From: Chlorogloeopsis sp038404745
GTDB taxonomy: Bacteria; Cyanobacteriota; Cyanobacteriia; Cyanobacteriales; Nostocaceae
NCBI RefSeq assembly: GCF_038404745.2
Contig: NZ_JAYKTT020000053.1
Coordinates: 107,782-171,781, forward strand
Direction of reading: 5' to 3'
Length of the DNA stretch: 64,000 nt
Shown here: positions 43,796 to 53,309 of the stretch, piece after piece
Numbering within the stretch: position 1 is the first letter of the stretch
How the letters are laid out: each line of letters opens with the position of its first letter
Made by a program: the position numbers and the translations under genes
Notes under the pieces: model-generated
Told to the model about the DNA's origin: nothing
What the model saw: the letters and a program-made list of their open reading frames with translations, nothing else
Database searches by the model: none

Positions 43796-46378
43796 ATGAA
43801 CCCACCAGTAGAAACTTTACAGCAGACAATCAAGGTAGAAGATGATCGCACTGGTTTAAGTTTAGAAACTCTGAAGCGAGCAATAGCTGATAATCTTTTT
43901 TACATCCAAGGTAAATATCCTGCCATTGCGACAAAAAATGATTTTTACATGGCACTGGCATATACAGTACGCGATCGCCTTCTGCAACGCTGGCTCAATA
44001 CTACTGAAACTTACTTAAAAAGTAAAGTAAAAGTAGTTTGCTATCTCTCCGCAGAATTCCTGATGGGGCCACACCTAAGTAACAACTTGGTAAACTTGGG
44101 AATTTACGATCAAGTGCGTAGAGCAGTTGAGGAATCCGGTTTAGATTTTGTCGAATTACGCGAACAGGAAGAAGAACCGGGCTTGGGTAATGGAGGCTTA
44201 GGGCGTCTTGCTGCCTGTTATCTGGACTCGCTTGCTAGCTTAGAAATTCCAGCGATTGGCTACGGTATTCGCTACGAATTTGGTATTTTCGATCAAGAAA
44301 TTCGCGATGGTTGGCAAATCGAAATCACTGATAAATGGCTACGCTATGGCAACCCCTGGGAGATTGAGCGTCCAGAAGCAAGTATAGATGTAAAATTTGG
44401 CGGTTATACCCAAGCCTATAACGACGAGAATGGTCACTATCGAGTTCGTTGGATTCCCGATATAATTGTCAAGGGTGTTCCTTACGATACACCAATCCTT
44501 GGATATAAAGTCAATACTGCCAATACTTTACGTTTGTGGAAAGCTGAAGCTCCCGAATCATTTGAATTTGAGGCGTTTAATGTTGGCGACTACTATGGTG
44601 CGGTCAACGAAAAAGTGGTTGCAGAAAACATTACTAAAGTTCTCTATCCAAATGACGAGCCAATTCAAGGTAAACAACTACGTCTGCAACAACAGTACTT
44701 TTTTGTTTCTTGTTCCCTGCAAGATATGATCCGCTTGCACTTGCAGAGACAGGATAGTTTAGATAACTTCCACGAGTCGTTTGCCGTCCAACTCAATGAC
44801 ACTCACCCTGCTATTGGTGTTGCTGAATTAATGCGGTTGTTGGTGGATAAGCATCAAATGGATTGGGATCGAGCTTGGCAGATTACCCAAAATACTTTTG
44901 CTTATACCAACCATACATTGTTGCCTGAAGCTTTAGAAAAGTGGCCTCTCAGCCTATTTGGTAGACTTCTACCCAGGCATCTACAAATTATCTATGAAAT
45001 CAATCAACGTTTCCTCGGTCAAGTTCGGGCTAAATATCCCGACGATCACCAGCGCATTGCCAGGCTCTCACTAATTGATGAAAGTGGCGAAAAGTATATC
45101 CGTATGGCACACTTAGCTAGTGTTGGCTCTCATGCCATCAATGGTGTTGCTGCACTGCACACAAAGTTACTTCAGCAGGATGTGCTTCGGGATTTTTATG
45201 AATTGTGGCCTGAAAAGTTCAGTAATAAGACTAATGGTGTGACACCACGCCGCTGGATAGTAGTGAGTAATCCTAAACTGGCTGAACTAATTAATCGCAA
45301 AATTGGGACAAACTGGATAAAACATCTAGAGGAACTAAAGCAACTAGAAGCTTTTGTTGAGGATGCTGAGTTTAGGCAACAATGGCGGCAGATTAAGCAG
45401 GATATCAAGCGCGATTTGGCAGAGTACGTCAAGAAAAATCATGCAATTGACATCAATCCTCAATCGCTGTTTGATGTTCAAGTAAAGCGCATTCACGAGT
45501 ACAAGCGCCAGCACCTAAATGTGCTGTATATTATCACGCTCTACAATCAGATTAAGCAAAATCCGAACATCGACGTTGTACCTCGCACCTTCATCTTTGG
45601 TGGTAAAGCTGCTCCTGGCTATTTCATGGCCAAGTTAATTATTAAACTCATCAACTCCGTAGCTCAGGTAGTTAATAACGATCCTGATGTACGCGATCGC
45701 CTCAAGGTGGTTTTCCTGCCAGACTATAATGTTAGATTTGGTCAGCGAGTCTATCCTGCTGCTGATTTGTCGGAGCAAATCTCTACTGCTGGCAAAGAAG
45801 CTTCTGGCACTGGCAACATGAAATTCTCAATGAATGGGGCATTGACAATTGGCACGCTTGATGGAGCCAATATCGAAATTCGCGAAGAGGTGGGATCTGA
45901 GAATTTCTTCTTGTTTGGTTTGACAACACCAGAAGTATATGCGTTGAAAGCCGAAGGCTACAATCCTTGGGATTACTATCATGCTAATTCGCAACTGAAA
46001 ACAGTAATTGATTTGATTAGTTCAGGATTTTTCTCTCATGGCGATACGAATTTATTCCGACCGTTGGTAGATTCGTTACTTTACCACGATCAGTATATGC
46101 TGTTTGCTGATTACCAGTCTTATGTAGACTGTCAGGAACAGGTAAATCAGGCTTACCGCGACGAGGAAAAATGGACACGAATGTCAATTCTCAATGCTGT
46201 ACGGATGGGTAAGTTCTCTTCCGATCGCGCAATTCGGGAATATTGCCAAGAAATTTGGAACGCCCAGCCAGTTAATGTAGAAATGCAAGAGTACGTACAG
46301 CCAAAACCAGACATGGGAAAAGAAGCACAATCTGTAACTTCTCAAGCTTCTCAAGCGTGGTTAGGAGCTAAGGCCTAG
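43796..46378 (+). CDS. glgP: Glycogen phosphorylase
   Basis: It releases glucose-1-phosphate from glycogen. The 860-residue enzyme shows LSAEFLMGPHLSNNL, EPGLGNGGLGRLAACYLDS, QLNDTHPAIGVAEL, KRIHEYKRQHLN and the pyridoxal-phosphate lysine in KEASGTGNMKFSMNGALTIG near residue 668. The C-terminal 30 residues are a loose, Ser/Gln-rich tail. ATG at 43796 after GAGGAACAC. It gives the entry step of the island from stored glycogen. Confidence 0.96.
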   Translation: MNPPVETLQQTIKVEDDRTGLSLETLKRAIADNLFYIQGKYPAIATKNDFYMALAYTVRDRLLQRWLNTTETYLKSKVKVVCYLSAEFLMGPHLSNNLVNLGIYDQVRRAVEESGLDFVELREQEEEPGLGNGGLGRLAACYLDSLASLEIPAIGYGIRYEFGIFDQEIRDGWQIEITDKWLRYGNPWEIERPEASIDVKFGGYTQAYNDENGHYRVRWIPDIIVKGVPYDTPILGYKVNTANTLRLWKAEAPESFEFEAFNVGDYYGAVNEKVVAENITKVLYPNDEPIQGKQLRLQQQYFFVSCSLQDMIRLHLQRQDSLDNFHESFAVQLNDTHPAIGVAELMRLLVDKHQMDWDRAWQITQNTFAYTNHTLLPEALEKWPLSLFGRLLPRHLQIIYEINQRFLGQVRAKYPDDHQRIARLSLIDESGEKYIRMAHLASVGSHAINGVAALHTKLLQQDVLRDFYELWPEKFSNKTNGVTPRRWIVVSNPKLAELINRKIGTNWIKHLEELKQLEAFVEDAEFRQQWRQIKQDIKRDLAEYVKKNHAIDINPQSLFDVQVKRIHEYKRQHLNVLYIITLYNQIKQNPNIDVVPRTFIFGGKAAPGYFMAKLIIKLINSVAQVVNNDPDVRDRLKVVFLPDYNVRFGQRVYPAADLSEQISTAGKEASGTGNMKFSMNGALTIGTLDGANIEIREEVGSENFFLFGLTTPEVYALKAEGYNPWDYYHANSQLKTVIDLISSGFFSHGDTNLFRPLVDSLLYHDQYMLFADYQSYVDCQEQVNQAYRDEEKWTRMSILNAVRMGKFSSDRAIREYCQEIWNAQPVNVEMQEYVQPKPDMGKEAQSVTSQASQAWLGAKA

Positions 46379-46561
46379 TAAGTATAAGGCAGGAGGCAGA
46401 AGACAATTAGGACAAGGGGACAAGGATTTGAGAGAGGTGAGGAAGCAATCGAGTAAATTCTTCCCTATCTCCTTCATCTTCCCCATCTCGTCCTCTTCTG
46501 TACGCAGTTTATAAAGGTTACTTGATAACTGTTAACTGTTTACTGATTTAACTAAGATGAT
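46379..46561. repeat. Facing G/A-rich and C/T-rich repeat tracts between glgP and the phosphatase gene
   Basis: 'aggcaggaggcagaagacaa...aggggacaagga' (46388-46425) faces 'ttccctatctccttcatcttccccatctcgtcc' (46462-46495). The two could pair imperfectly into a long stem. Both belong to the genome's purine/pyrimidine-rich repeat family. Confidence 0.5.
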
Positions 46562-47200
46562 ATGAGCCTAAAATTATACCTACTCAGACACGGGGAAACT
46601 ATTTACAGTCGTACAGGTGGTTATTGCGGTATACTAGATCCGGATTTAACCCCAGAAGGACATTTGATGGCTCAGGCGTTTGCCGAGACTTATAGCAAAC
46701 TACCCTGGGAAGCTGTTTATGTTAGTCCGATGAAACGCACGATCGCCACCGTCAAGCCGTTGTGTGATGCAATTGGGATGGAAATGCAATTGCGGGATGG
46801 GCTAAAAGAAATTAACTATGGTAAATGGGAAGACAAAACCGTAGATTATGTAAAAGAACACTACAGTGAGGATTATGTTCGGTGGTTGACAGAACCTGCT
46901 TGGAACCCTCCAACTGATGGAGAAACTGCTGTTCAAATTGCCAGCCGCGCATCAACAGTGATTGCCGAGATAGAGGAAAAATATACCACAGGTAATGTTT
47001 TAGTGGTGTCGCATAAAGCAACTTTACGGATTATTTTGTGTAGCTTGTTGGGTATAGATCTAGGACGATACCGCGATCGCATTAATGCTTTGGCTGCCTC
47101 TGTCAGCGTTGTTAAGTTTGACTTACATGGCCCATTATTAGAGGTATTGGGCGATCGCTACCATTTGCCTGAAGAACTGCGTGCCTTAACAGGAACTTAG
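46562..47200 (+). CDS. Histidine phosphatase (phosphoglycerate mutase-like)
   Basis: The 212-residue protein has the phospho-histidine motif LYLLRHGETIYSRTGGY, LTPEGHLMAQ, SPMKRTIATVKPLC, EINYGKWEDKT and the second histidine in VLVVSHKATLRII. It belongs to the CobC/GpmB-like phosphatase group, shorter and different from the GpmA at 20998, so it is more likely a sugar-phosphate phosphatase than a glycolytic mutase. It lies 27 bases before acetate kinase in the same block. Substrate unknown. Confidence 0.88.
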   Translation: MSLKLYLLRHGETIYSRTGGYCGILDPDLTPEGHLMAQAFAETYSKLPWEAVYVSPMKRTIATVKPLCDAIGMEMQLRDGLKEINYGKWEDKTVDYVKEHYSEDYVRWLTEPAWNPPTDGETAVQIASRASTVIAEIEEKYTTGNVLVVSHKATLRIILCSLLGIDLGRYRDRINALAASVSVVKFDLHGPLLEVLGDRYHLPEELRALTGT

Positions 47201-47227
47201 ATTTAGGCGTTGTCTTTGGTAAACAAA

Positions 47228-48451
47228 ATGAATATCTTAGTTTTAAATGCAGGCTCAAGCAGTCAAAAAAGCTGCCTATATGCACTTAAACATCATGTCC
47301 TACCATCACAACCACCTGAACCTCTGTGGGAAGGGCAAATTGACTGGACGCATCAGCAAGGTGTGGCAGAACTGAAGGTAAAAACAGCTACTGGAGTTGT
47401 GCTCAAAGATGAGCTACGTTCGGTTTCGCGAGTTAACTCAACCTTAAAGATGCTCGAAACACTATGGAGTGGGGAAACACAGGTATTAGAAAAACCGCAA
47501 GCAATTAATATTGTAGGTCATCGAGTCGTGCATGGAGGTGAAAAGTTTCGCTCCAGTACACTAGTGACACCTGAGGTGAAAGCAGCGATCGCTGACTTAA
47601 GCGATTTAGCTCCTGCTCACAATCCTGCTAACTTGGAAGGAATGGAAGTAGTTGAGCAAATTCTCGGCACTGAATTACCCCAAGTTGCAGTGTTTGACAC
47701 GGCATTTCACACACAAATGCCTCTTGCTGCGGCTGCCTATCCTGGGCCGTATAAATGGTTAGAAAAAGGTATCCGTCGCTACGGGTTTCACGGAATTAGT
47801 CACCAGTACTGTGCTCAACGAGCAGCACAACTTTTAGGGCGAGAACTGAAGCAGTTGCGTCTGATTACCTGTCACTTAGGTAACGGTTGTTCTCTAGCTG
47901 CCATTCGCAATGGATACAGTGTTGATACCACAATGGGGTTCACGCCTCTAGAGGGCTTGATGATGGGTACTCGCTCTGGCTCTGTTGATCCTGGTATTTT
48001 AATTTACCTGATGCGACAGGATAATTACACTGCTGACGAGTTAGATCAAGTACTGAACAAAGCCTCTGGTTTGCAGGGAATATCTGGTATATCTGCGGAT
48101 ATGCGGCAAATTATGACGGCTCTAACAGAAGGCAATTCACGCGCCCGACTAGCTCTGGAGATTTACGTTCATCGTCTCCGCTCTGGTATTGGTGCAATGC
48201 TTGCCAGTTTGGGGGGGTTAGATGCCTTAATTTTTACCGCAGGGATTGGAGAGAATTCTTCAGATGTTCGGGTTGCTGCCTGTGAAAGTTTTGAATTTTT
48301 GGGGTTGAAACTCGATCCCCAAAAAAATACACGCTCACCTGAAGATAGAGATATTGCCACAGCTAATTCAAAAGTGCGAGTTTTGGTGATTCATACCCAA
48401 GAAGACTGGGCGATCGCTCAAGAATGTTGGCATTTATTGCGTAGTAATTGA
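47228..48451 (+). CDS. ackA: Acetate kinase
   Basis: It turns acetyl-phosphate plus ADP into acetate plus ATP. The 407-residue product opens MNILVLNAGSSSQKSCLY and shows GHRVVHGGEKF, VFDTAFHTQMP, YGFHGISHQY, CHLGNGCSLAAI, GFTPLEGLMMGTRSGSVDP and FTAGIGENSSDVR. The frame reaches a TTG at 47210, but ATG 47228 begins the conserved sequence. As phosphoketolase makes acetyl-phosphate directly, no phosphotransacetylase is needed, and none is present. It is the last gene of the island. Confidence 0.95.
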   Translation: MNILVLNAGSSSQKSCLYALKHHVLPSQPPEPLWEGQIDWTHQQGVAELKVKTATGVVLKDELRSVSRVNSTLKMLETLWSGETQVLEKPQAINIVGHRVVHGGEKFRSSTLVTPEVKAAIADLSDLAPAHNPANLEGMEVVEQILGTELPQVAVFDTAFHTQMPLAAAAYPGPYKWLEKGIRRYGFHGISHQYCAQRAAQLLGRELKQLRLITCHLGNGCSLAAIRNGYSVDTTMGFTPLEGLMMGTRSGSVDPGILIYLMRQDNYTADELDQVLNKASGLQGISGISADMRQIMTALTEGNSRARLALEIYVHRLRSGIGAMLASLGGLDALIFTAGIGENSSDVRVAACESFEFLGLKLDPQKNTRSPEDRDIATANSKVRVLVIHTQEDWAIAQECWHLLRSN

Positions 48452-48884
48452 GTGGTGCGGATTTCAAAGCTTGGTTAAACATCATTGCTGGTTCTTTGGC
48501 GATTAGTCAGGGCTAGCTTTTTACTTATCTTGTGGCTTGGCAAGAGTGATGGGATGAGCTAAGGATAACGTACTAAACCCTTAAAAAGGATGCGTTACGC
48601 TGTTGCTAACACATCCTACGTATATTTTCAAAAATCAAACCAGATTCCTATGTATGGCAATCCTATTTGAGAATTTTGTAGAGAAGTGATGTGTCCCTTT
48701 TCTACACAGCCTGTATTGATATCAAATTTTTTGTGAAATAGTATCCTCGACATAATTTTCAAAATTTAGGGGTCTTTTTGTTCAAGAATGATTCACAATA
48801 GCGATATAAAATTCATGACAATTACTGAAGAATAGTTGAAAGTTTTACGCTACCCTGCTACTAACCTTAAATTAAAAATAGAGA
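48452..48884. other. 433-base intergenic region with a small hairpin repeat
   Basis: AGGATGCGTTA (48587-48597) and TAACACATCCT (48607-48617) form an imperfect hairpin with one mismatch, resembling the ends of the 117-bp element at 4302. The rest shows no frame or terminator I can support. Confidence 0.5.
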
Positions 48885-49139
48885 ATGACAAACAAAGATG
48901 ATTTTTTGTATACATACCGTCCTTATCATGGTGAAGTTAAACCAGAGAATATGGCATTTAATGCAAATTTACAAGAATTTGCACAGCGAATTAGCTATAT
49001 CTGTGGTTTAGAAACCAACGGCAAAATAGATTCGGATCAGGCATATCAACAAATCAAAGATATCTGGAAAGGGCTAAAACGCTCTAAAGAACAGCTAGGA
49101 ATTGGCAAGGAGCAAGGACACCCTCCAGAGGAATCATAG
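48885..49139 (+). CDS. Small conserved cyanobacterial protein (DUF7219-like), 84 residues
   Basis: The product begins MTNKDDFLYTYRPYHGEVKP and contains NLQEFAQRISYICGLETNGK, then AYQQIKDIWKGLKRSKEQLG. I recall this arrangement as a small soluble family found widely in cyanobacteria (DUF7219); the number is from memory. No catalytic motif is visible and the function is unknown. It converges with the DUF3445 gene. Confidence 0.7.
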   Translation: MTNKDDFLYTYRPYHGEVKPENMAFNANLQEFAQRISYICGLETNGKIDSDQAYQQIKDIWKGLKRSKEQLGIGKEQGHPPEES

Positions 49140-49176
49140 ATTCTTAGCTGATTTCTCTATACTTAGTGTCTATTTT

Positions 49177-50223
49177 CTATGTCAACCAAGCTAGAATACT
49201 ATCTTTACTCTCTGTCAAACCCTTATAAATAAGCGATTCTGATGTCATTGACTGGATAGCAGAAACTAACTTTGAGCGCAACTGTGGATCTTTTTTGATT
49301 GCACTGCAATCTCGAAAGTAAGTGCGGATAGTAAACAGCGCCGCCTGGTATTCTGGTAACCCCCAAACGACTTGACGTTCAATTCGCAAATAGAGCTGGG
49401 GATTATAAGGATCAAAGTTTCTACCCTGCCACTGCTGAATTGGTATATTCGTTGGTGATTTGGGGTGATGGTTCAGGCGAGTATCTGTACTCAAACCCCA
49501 AGCAAAGCGCACCATTGGTTTGTGAGTAATCATTGTGTTGACGATCGCATCTGCCCGCCGATTGATTTTTTCCATCCCTGCCACGGGTGTATGTATGGCA
49601 TTGAAATTTTTACCAATTTTATCTTCAGCAGACCAGTGATTGGGATAGCAAAGATGAACTGCACTCAGCCAGTTACTACCGTTAGCAGCGCGACAGATTA
49701 CTGTCATATCTTCCTGTATCTGTGTGGCGAGAGCGTCAAGGATTGAGGCATAAGGTGGAAAGATTGGTTTTCCATTTGTTTGAAAGGACAATAACTGCCA
49801 ATTCCCATCTAGGTAGAAAGTTTCTCCACTCAGACGGCTATGCAATGTAATTTTGCTATGGGCTTGCTGTTCGACTTGAAAATGATGTGGATGTTCTTTG
49901 GTAAGACGATGAATAATGAAACGAGCGATCGCGCTGGCTACATCAGTGGAATAATTACAAGTTTGGTAGTATTTACCCAAAGATTCGGCACGAGCTGACA
50001 ACTTCACTTCACGATAATCAGCAAAATTATCATCAATTTGAAATACTTGGCGATCGGCAACACCGTTACCTAAGTCAGAACCAAAAGCAATTAAACCTGG
50101 TTTAACTTCATAGCGTCCGTTATCAAGCGGAAAATAGGAAGCACAGTTGCTAGATGCTTCTGTTGTTGCCACTTCCTGCCACACAGTATTTAAAGAAGAG
50201 GTTTGGATATAAGTCTTGTGCAT
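49177..50223 (-). CDS. DUF3445 protein, haem-dependent oxidative N-demethylase alpha-subunit-like
   Basis: The 348-residue protein carries the DUF3445 signature WLSAVHLCYPNHWSAEDKIG near residue 184, followed by FNAIHTPVAGMEKINRRAD and a later LRIERQVVWGLPE. In HODM, the characterised dimethylamine-oxidising enzyme, this subunit binds haem. The alpha subunit works with partner subunits there; none is adjacent here. The start ATG at 50223 and the C-terminus look complete. Role in amine use is inferred from family only. Confidence 0.75.
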   Translation of the reverse strand: MHKTYIQTSSLNTVWQEVATTEASSNCASYFPLDNGRYEVKPGLIAFGSDLGNGVADRQVFQIDDNFADYREVKLSARAESLGKYYQTCNYSTDVASAIARFIIHRLTKEHPHHFQVEQQAHSKITLHSRLSGETFYLDGNWQLLSFQTNGKPIFPPYASILDALATQIQEDMTVICRAANGSNWLSAVHLCYPNHWSAEDKIGKNFNAIHTPVAGMEKINRRADAIVNTMITHKPMVRFAWGLSTDTRLNHHPKSPTNIPIQQWQGRNFDPYNPQLYLRIERQVVWGLPEYQAALFTIRTYFRDCSAIKKDPQLRSKLVSAIQSMTSESLIYKGLTESKDSILAWLT

Positions 50224-50581
50224 AATTAACTTGGGAATGGCTAGTTACCCATCACAAGTAAGTAGATATGATTGATTCTTGATTGAGTTAAACGAAGTTA
50301 GGTTTAAATCTTCAATAATTAATGAGCTAATTTCTTCAGATTATTTAAATACTTAAACACCAATATATAGTAATTAACTTAGATAAAGATTTATTTTATT
50401 ACAACTATTTTTATTTATTTTTGATGACATTCACGCTCATCAGTTGCTTTAGTAATAGAGTATTTTAAAACAACATATGTTAATAAAAATCTATTAAACT
50501 TACTTATTGCAGATTTACTTATACCTTTAGATAGATGATAAGTAATTGATTTGCATTGCTGAATAAACTTAAATATATCTT

Positions 50582-50606
50582 AAAAAAAGCCTGTCACAAG
50601 CAGGCT
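50582..50606 (-). terminator. Intrinsic terminator on the minus strand with no intact gene behind it
   Basis: On the minus strand AGCCTG-CTTGTGA-CAGGCT (50606-50588) is followed by seven Ts (50588-50582). It would stop a leftward transcript coming from 50607-51100, where only a decayed frame is seen. Confidence 0.7.
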
Positions 50607-50626
50607 AGAGCAACTATTTGATTCAT

Positions 50627-50820
50627 TTAGCCATAAAGATGGGCTTTGTAACCTACGTGTAGCCCCAAGCTTGAGCTGAAGGGTGAATAGGAATTGTGTG
50701 TATACCGTAGCCTAAGTGATGAGATATGATCAGAAAGCTTGGTAGGTATTGGCTTTGGTTGAACTGTTGAACTAATGATAGAGCGATCGCACCAGTTGAA
50801 GTTTTAATTTCTTCACTTTA
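50627..50820 (-). pseudogene. Possible decayed small protein gene or RNA gene ahead of a terminator
   Basis: The minus strand reads open without a start codon for 54 codons (50817-50656, e.g. KTSTGAIALSLVQQFNQSQ, ending QAWGYT then a stop). A second frame continues plausibly (VGYKAHLYG, stop at 50629-50627) up to 21 bases from the terminator. A third frame upstream reads LSGLAISLEPPVPK. The three pieces look like one small protein broken by frameshifts. I cannot name it, and a non-coding RNA is an alternative. Confidence 0.3.
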
Positions 50821-51179
50821 GGTACAGGCGGTTCCAGTGAAATTGCAAGTCCGGATAAAAACCGCGATGAGTAGATCTATAAAATTTATTACTTGTATAA
50901 CTAATTACTAACTTTTCTGCTTGATGTGAAGTATATTGTATGACTAATCTCTAAAGGTTTGTAATTATGTTTTTATTCGTTTATGCAGAGTATTCTCAGA
51001 GATAAAAAAGTAATAATTACTAGGCTTTGTAAATCAGCAATATTTCATAGATCAAAGCTTTAGAAAAATTAAACCACCACCTAAAAGCTTATCTATATTG
51101 GCTTGTATGGAAAGGGTGGTAATAGCAGCGATCGCCATTGCAAGTCTATTGATTTCAGCACATTTCTGGTACTTCTGTT

Positions 51180-52526
51180 GTGCAAAAAACTGACATATTA
51201 ACATCCCAATCTACCCCTCCAGTTCAAGAAGCTGAAGCAATTGCTAGGCTTGATGCTCAGTCTTTAGCTTGGCGCGGTACACCGATTAGCCCTAGCCAAC
51301 TTAAAATCGCCAAAACTCCTTATACTGCTCCTGGTGTGGGAACGTTAACACTAGAAGAAATGGCGATCGCTCATCAGGCTTGGTTGTATTTTGAGCGCAA
51401 CTGGAACAATGAAACAGGCTTAACTAATTCCATTGATGGATTAAGTTCTGTAACGATTTGGGATCAAGCAGTGGCTATTGCTGCATTAGTTAGTGCAAAA
51501 GAACTCAACATTTTATCTGCATCAGAGTTTGAAGTAAAGATATGCAAGACGTTGCAAACTCTGGCATCGCTACCTTTATACAAAGAAGAGCTGCCTCACA
51601 AGATTTACAACACAAAAACTCTTGTACCTATTAATTATGGTCAACTAGACAAGGGTAATAAAATAGGGTGGTCAGCTTTAGATTTGGGAAGGATAGCAAT
51701 TTGGCTAAAAATTGTTGGAGTAAAATATCCCCAACTGCAAGCGCAGACAGAAGCTGTTTGGAAGCATTGGCGAGTTAAGCGTCTCACCAACAATGGACAA
51801 ATCTATGGTACCAGCATAGTCCAAAATAAAGAAGAATATAGCCAAGAAGGTCGTTTGGGCTATGAGAATTATGCTGCTTACGGTCTAAAATTGTGGGGTC
51901 TGTATGTTAACCAAGCCTTGGATTATCAATCCCACACTGCCTTTATCAATATTTATGGGCAGGGAGTACCCTATGATCGGCGCAACTACAAAAATTCAGG
52001 AGCCAATAACTACGTTTTAAGCGAACCCTATATTCTGGATGGAATTGAAACAGGTTTTCAAGCTTTGCCTAAAGCTTATGCAGACAGGGTTTTAGCTGCT
52101 CAAGAAGCTCGCTATCAGGCAACAAAACAATTAACTGCTGTTACCGAAGACTATTTAGATCGTCCTCCCTACTTTGTTTACAATAGCTTGTTTGCGAATG
52201 AAGAACCCTGGGCTACCATTACAGATAGTGGACAAAAATACAATCATTTGCGGTTTCTCAGTGCTAAGGCAGCTATCGGTTGGCACGTACTTTACAATAC
52301 TCCTTACACCCGCCAGTTATGCGATTTTGTTCAAGTGAATCTTGAATCTAGTAATGGCTGGTACAACGGCTTCTATGAATCTCTGCATCAGCCGAACAAA
52401 GCCTTAACAGCCAATAATAATGGTGTAATCCTCGAAAGTCTTCTCTATAAACAGGTTGGCAAGCCACTAACGGTGTGGGCAGGAGTACATACATCACATT
52501 ATTCTTGCAATCAGCCCTATCAATAA
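51180..52526 (+). CDS. DUF3131 protein; N-terminal signal anchor separated by a 1-base shift
   Basis: The main frame (GTG at 51180) encodes 448 residues with DUF3131 features: HQAWLYFERNWNNETGLTNS, VTIWDQAVAIAALVSAKEL, IGWSALDLGRIAIWL, GRLGYENYAAYGLKLWG and a C-terminal NGWYNGFYES. The fold is probably an alpha/alpha barrel as in glycoside-processing enzymes. An upstream frame (ATG 51107, stop 51191-51193) encodes MERVVIAAIAIASLLISAHF, a signal anchor. Dropping one A from the A6 run at 51184-51189 fuses the two in frame (CCAKTDILTS). So either the gene is broken, or the sequence has one extra base, or GTG is used and the protein stays inside the cell. Confidence 0.8.
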   Translation: MQKTDILTSQSTPPVQEAEAIARLDAQSLAWRGTPISPSQLKIAKTPYTAPGVGTLTLEEMAIAHQAWLYFERNWNNETGLTNSIDGLSSVTIWDQAVAIAALVSAKELNILSASEFEVKICKTLQTLASLPLYKEELPHKIYNTKTLVPINYGQLDKGNKIGWSALDLGRIAIWLKIVGVKYPQLQAQTEAVWKHWRVKRLTNNGQIYGTSIVQNKEEYSQEGRLGYENYAAYGLKLWGLYVNQALDYQSHTAFINIYGQGVPYDRRNYKNSGANNYVLSEPYILDGIETGFQALPKAYADRVLAAQEARYQATKQLTAVTEDYLDRPPYFVYNSLFANEEPWATITDSGQKYNHLRFLSAKAAIGWHVLYNTPYTRQLCDFVQVNLESSNGWYNGFYESLHQPNKALTANNNGVILESLLYKQVGKPLTVWAGVHTSHYSCNQPYQ

Positions 52527-52765
52527 TAATTGAAAGGTACTATTGATCGGGGATTAGGGATTGGGCAATTAAATTTTGGATTTTGGATTGGAATTTAATC
52601 TAGAATCTAAAATTCCTAGTGCCCTGTCACCTGTCCCCTATCCCCTATTTATTCCTGCGTATCTACTCTAAATTAGATCATAATTATTCGCAAAAAAAGA
52701 GATAATAATTTTATGGTGAAAAATGAGGAAGTTGTTTGTAAATAGCAACTATACCGGAGGTGCAT

Positions 52766-53200
52766 ATGAGCCGTCTTTTATACGAGTATTCCTTGTCATA
52801 CAGAGGATATCTCATCATCCCCTTTGTTTTTGGCAAAGCGAATAATTACGACATTTATTCGTATAAATTACTATCAGAAATTGGCTATCAAAGCCACTTT
52901 CACAAAGCAGAAAATCCAGCGGAAATCTATGGCAGCAGCATCAGTAATATCCTTGAGATAGCCAAAGAACATCTTGACAACAACCTAGAATTTACCAGCG
53001 AAAGTGATTATTTTCAACATCGCTACGTTTATCGCAATAATTTAATTATTGTGTATCAAGAAGGTGGTAAATATTTTTACGATCATTACCCTCCAGACTC
53101 ATTGAATAATATCGCAGCACCTAAAATATTCACATCAGAATTTGAATGTTTAAATTGGATCAAGCAAGGACTTAATGGATTGCATGTGCGGCGTAGATAG
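52766..53200 (+). CDS. Hypothetical protein, 144 residues
   Basis: The ATG at 52766 is preceded by CGGAGG 7 bases upstream, better than the GTG at 52760. The product is soluble and rich in Tyr and Asn, beginning MSRLLYEYSLSYRGYLIIPF and containing YQSHFHKAENPAEIYGSS and a C-terminal KIFTSEFECLNWIKQGLNG. I see no known motif. It lies alone, 240 bases past the DUF3131 gene and separated from it by a repeat tract (52548-52650). Confidence 0.65.
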   Translation: MSRLLYEYSLSYRGYLIIPFVFGKANNYDIYSYKLLSEIGYQSHFHKAENPAEIYGSSISNILEIAKEHLDNNLEFTSESDYFQHRYVYRNNLIIVYQEGGKYFYDHYPPDSLNNIAAPKIFTSEFECLNWIKQGLNGLHVRRR

Positions 53201-53309
53201 ACATTCGATAGGCAAGTTGATTGCTCGTGCGATCGCCCTCAGGTAAATAACTATTTTTTGATGTGTGCCACCTGTATAATGCAGGTGGTTTTGATTATTT
53301 GCAAATCAC

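Larger units (their letters stand above)
50224..51106. other. 883-base intergenic region with a terminator and a decayed small frame
   Basis: The region is A+T-rich from 50224 to about 50580. It then holds a minus-strand terminator (50582-50606) and behind it a broken coding-like stretch (50627-50820). From 50880 to 51106 I see nothing firm beyond A+T-rich sequence that should include the promoter of the DUF3131 gene. Confidence 0.5.
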
